DNA of 7,657 nt from Spirochaetaceae bacterium. GTDB lineage: Bacteria; Spirochaetota; Spirochaetia; PWKH01. A program made the translations under genes and the position numbers. The stretch spans positions 1 through 7,657 of the forward strand of contig PWNW01000287.1 in the NCBI GenBank assembly GCA_003557605.1. Reading direction: 5' to 3'. The notes beneath the pieces were generated by a model that worked only from the letters and a program-made list of their open reading frames with translations, had not been told where the DNA came from and did no database searches. Below, one piece after another: positions 6,320 through 7,657 of this stretch; the first letter of the stretch is position 1, and each line of letters begins with the position of its first letter.

Positions 6320-6326
6320 TCCTCCA

Positions 6327-6458
6327 AGGCTCTACGGAAAGCGGTGAGAATCCGCTGCGGACGCGCCACTGTAATCGGTGACTGATGCGATGTTGCCACT
6401 GGGAAACCGGGAAGGATCGCTGCCCCAGAATGACCCGAAAGCCAGGAGACGGGAGCCT
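6327..6458 (+). ncRNA. cobalamin (B12) riboswitch aptamer
   Basis: The conserved landmarks appear in order: GGAAAGCGGTGAGAATCCGC with its AGCGG/CCGCT helix (6340-6344 with 6352-6356), GCCACTGTAA (from 6365), GCCACTGGGAA (from 6395), an ACCGGGAAGG segment, and the B12-box core AAGCCAGGAGAC (6439-6450). The closing P1 helix is visible as AGGCTC (6327-6332) paired with GAGCCT (6453-6458), which sets the boundaries. Adenosyl- or other cobalamin binding normally shuts off downstream uptake or synthesis genes. It sits directly ahead of a BtuF-like gene, the expected target. Confidence 0.95.
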
Positions 6459-6469
6459 GCCAAACACAT

Positions 6470-6491
6470 AACCTGTACGCGGGTTTTTTTT
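6470..6491 (+). terminator. riboswitch expression-platform terminator hairpin
   Basis: AACCTG (6470-6475) pairs with CGGGTT (6480-6485), with one G-U pair, around a TACG loop. Together with the helix end this gives a run of eight T (6484-6491). It is a compact rho-independent terminator located 12 bases after the aptamer P1 helix and 14 bases before the start codon of the next gene, as expected for cobalamin-induced premature termination. The stem is short, so efficiency is uncertain. Confidence 0.6.
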
Positions 6492-6496
6492 ACAGG
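6472..6496 (+). promoter_or_regulatory. alternative helix hiding the Shine-Dalgarno sequence
   Basis: CCTGTA (6472-6477) is the perfect complement of TACAGG (6491-6496), and the AGGAGA ribosome binding site (6494-6499) overlaps its 3' arm. It shares its 5' arm with the terminator hairpin at 6470-6491, so the two cannot form together. It could provide translational control in transcripts that escape termination. The inference is from base pairing only. Confidence 0.45.
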
Positions 6497-6504
6497 AGAA
6501 GTCT

Positions 6505-7482
6505 ATGAAAAACTGTTCGACTCGTCTCGTGCTTACTGTGCTGTGCATGCTCTGCGCAGCCTTCGCTGTTTCTGCTGCCGGAGCCATGGAGGAGCAGGCA
6601 GCAGCTGATGCCGGTGAAGGGTATCCCATGACCTTCATCGATGACCTGGAGACTGAGGTAACCCTCCATGCCCGTCCCGAATCTGTGATATCCCTGACCT
6701 CCTTCAGCGACGAAGTGCTCTTTGAGCTGCTTCCCGATGAGGCCTTTGCAGCGGTATCAACCATCGCCCTGAATAAAGCATATTCAAATGTCCTTGACCG
6801 GGCTTCAAGGATTGAGCCGGTCATTGAGTTCAACGTGGAGCAGATTATCAGCATCTATCCGGATCTGGTGATCGCCGCAAACTGGAGCGAGGCCCCCAAG
6901 GTGGAGCAGCTGCGCAAAGCGGGCATTCCGGTGTACCAGATTGACACCCCCTTTGACATAGAAGGAATTATTGAAGCCGTATCCGTCCTCGGGGATCTTA
7001 CCGGCAGGACCGAGGAGGCGGCAGAGCTGAATCGGAACATTGAGATGCGTGCGCAGGACCTCATGCAGCGTGCCGCAGCCGTCCCTGAGAATGAGCGGGT
7101 TTCCGCCATTGACTACAACAGCTGGGCAACAGCCAACGGCTTCGGGACCACCTGGGACCTGGTGCTGTCCCTGGCAGGAATCGATAATGCTGTCTCCCAT
7201 ATGGAGACCGGCGACTTCGGGCAGGTCCCCCTGTCCAAGGAAGTGGTAATTGATCTGGACCCGGACATCCTGTTCCTTCCGAGCTATGTCTGGGGTGATG
7301 ATGATGCCGCTGATGCCTTTTACCGGCAGGTGGTCGGTGATCCCGCACTCTCCGGGGTGAAGGCCCTGAGGGAAGAGCGGGTGTACGTATTTCCCGAGAA
7401 GCTGAAGAACAGCTACAGCCATTTCCTGCTGGATGCGGCGGAAACCGCAGCACGGATGGCATACCCCGGGTACTTCGAGTAG
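6505..7482 (+). CDS. btuF: cobalamin/corrinoid ABC transporter substrate-binding protein (BtuF-like)
   Basis: Periplasmic receptor of the iron-siderophore/cobalamin class (type III fold, Peripla_BP_2), 325 residues. It starts at ATG 6505 with AGGAGA at 6494-6499. The first 24 residues form a Sec signal peptide with a likely cut after Val-Ser-Ala; Cys14 and Cys17 in the hydrophobic core do not make a good lipobox. The mature protein opens with the family's usual first strands (PMTFIDDLETEVTLHARPESVISL), followed by VEQIISIYPDLVIAA, KAGIPVYQID, and a C-terminal lobe with VIDLDPDILFLPSYVW. The fold alone does not separate haem, siderophore and B12 receptors. Cobalamin is inferred from the riboswitch immediately upstream. 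A permease gene begins three bases after the stop, so it is the first gene of a transporter operon. Confidence 0.88.
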   Translation: MKNCSTRLVLTVLCMLCAAFAVSAAGAMEEQAAADAGEGYPMTFIDDLETEVTLHARPESVISLTSFSDEVLFELLPDEAFAAVSTIALNKAYSNVLDRASRIEPVIEFNVEQIISIYPDLVIAANWSEAPKVEQLRKAGIPVYQIDTPFDIEGIIEAVSVLGDLTGRTEEAAELNRNIEMRAQDLMQRAAAVPENERVSAIDYNSWATANGFGTTWDLVLSLAGIDNAVSHMETGDFGQVPLSKEVVIDLDPDILFLPSYVWGDDDAADAFYRQVVGDPALSGVKALREERVYVFPEKLKNSYSHFLLDAAETAARMAYPGYFE

Positions 7483-7485
7483 GTC

Positions 7486-7657
7486 ATGAACGCGCGGCGC
7501 TTCAGGACATGGATATGGCTGCTCTCATGTGCGCTGGTGGTCAGTTTTCTGGCTGCCGCAGCCCTTGGAGCAGTATCCATCCCCGTTGACCGGGTTATTC
7601 AGGTGCTGGTACGTCCTGGGGCAGACGTAACGGCACTTGACCCGCAGCTGCGGCGGG
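7486..7657 (+). CDS. btuC: FecCD/BtuC-type ABC transporter permease, N-terminal part (3' truncated by window edge)
   Basis: The frame opens at ATG 7486, three bases after the BtuF-like stop, and is still open at the right edge after 57 codons. It encodes a basic N-terminus (MNARRFRTW), one strong hydrophobic helix (about 9-30, WIWLLSCALVVSFLAAAALG), and then AVSIPVDRVIQVL, which resembles the start of FecCD/BtuC permeases (first helix, then an ISIP-type segment). The ribosome binding site is weak (GAGTAGG inside the previous gene's end), so translational coupling is likely. Its position after a BtuF-like gene under a B12 riboswitch supports a cobalamin permease. Too little sequence is present to be certain. 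Confidence 0.75.
   Translation, partial: MNARRFRTWIWLLSCALVVSFLAAAALGAVSIPVDRVIQVLVRPGADVTALDPQLRR

Noticed and set aside
6365..6401. Direct repeat GCCACTG (6365-6371 and 6395-6401) as a possible independent repeat element
   Set aside because: Both copies are conserved parts of the cobalamin riboswitch core and need no separate explanation.

Overview
The window looks like chromosomal DNA from a diderm bacterium, most likely a free-living spirochaete. That placement is an inference. It rests on the two exported binding proteins, whose signal peptides end in an Ala-Ala-Gly-(Gln/Ala) stretch followed by charged residues, as is common in Spirochaetaceae. All genes lie on the + strand, in two transcription units, and coding DNA is moderately GC-rich.

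Unit 1 (about 1-6246) is a sugar-uptake and catabolic locus. It opens with the C-terminal end of a LacI-family repressor (2-376). A very AT-rich 301-base spacer (377-677) follows, holding three GTTA-type palindromes that look like LacI-family operators, plus a possible promoter. Next come a periplasmic ribose/galactose-type sugar-binding protein (678-1604), a strong intergenic hairpin (1638-1669), a two-domain ABC ATPase of the RbsA/MglA type starting at a TTG (1686-3194), and an RbsC-type permease overlapping it by four bases (3191-4171). Two enzymes follow after identical 16-base gaps: a URO-D-fold protein of the methyltransferase-like kind (4188-5441), and a TIM-barrel isomerase/epimerase related to hydroxypyruvate isomerase (5458-6246). 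The likely logic is that the repressor senses a sugar or derivative, the ABC transporter imports it, and the two enzymes modify it. The exact substrate cannot be read from the sequence.

Unit 2 (about 6291 to beyond the right edge) is a corrinoid-uptake operon. A good extended -10 promoter (6291-6319) reads into a cobalamin riboswitch (aptamer about 6327-6458, with a visible P1 closing helix). Its expression platform contains a terminator-like hairpin that is mutually exclusive with a helix hiding the Shine-Dalgarno sequence. The riboswitch controls a BtuF-like binding protein (6505-7482) and a BtuC/FecCD-type permease that runs off the window (7486-7657).

The most interesting points are: the URO-D-like protein, which has a His-x-Cys zinc-type motif and lacks the hallmarks of haem-pathway HemE; its position beside a B12-uptake operon; the three-site operator array; the hairpin between the binding-protein and ATPase genes; and the two competing structures in the riboswitch expression platform. 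No insertion sequence, CRISPR array, tRNA or rRNA was seen.
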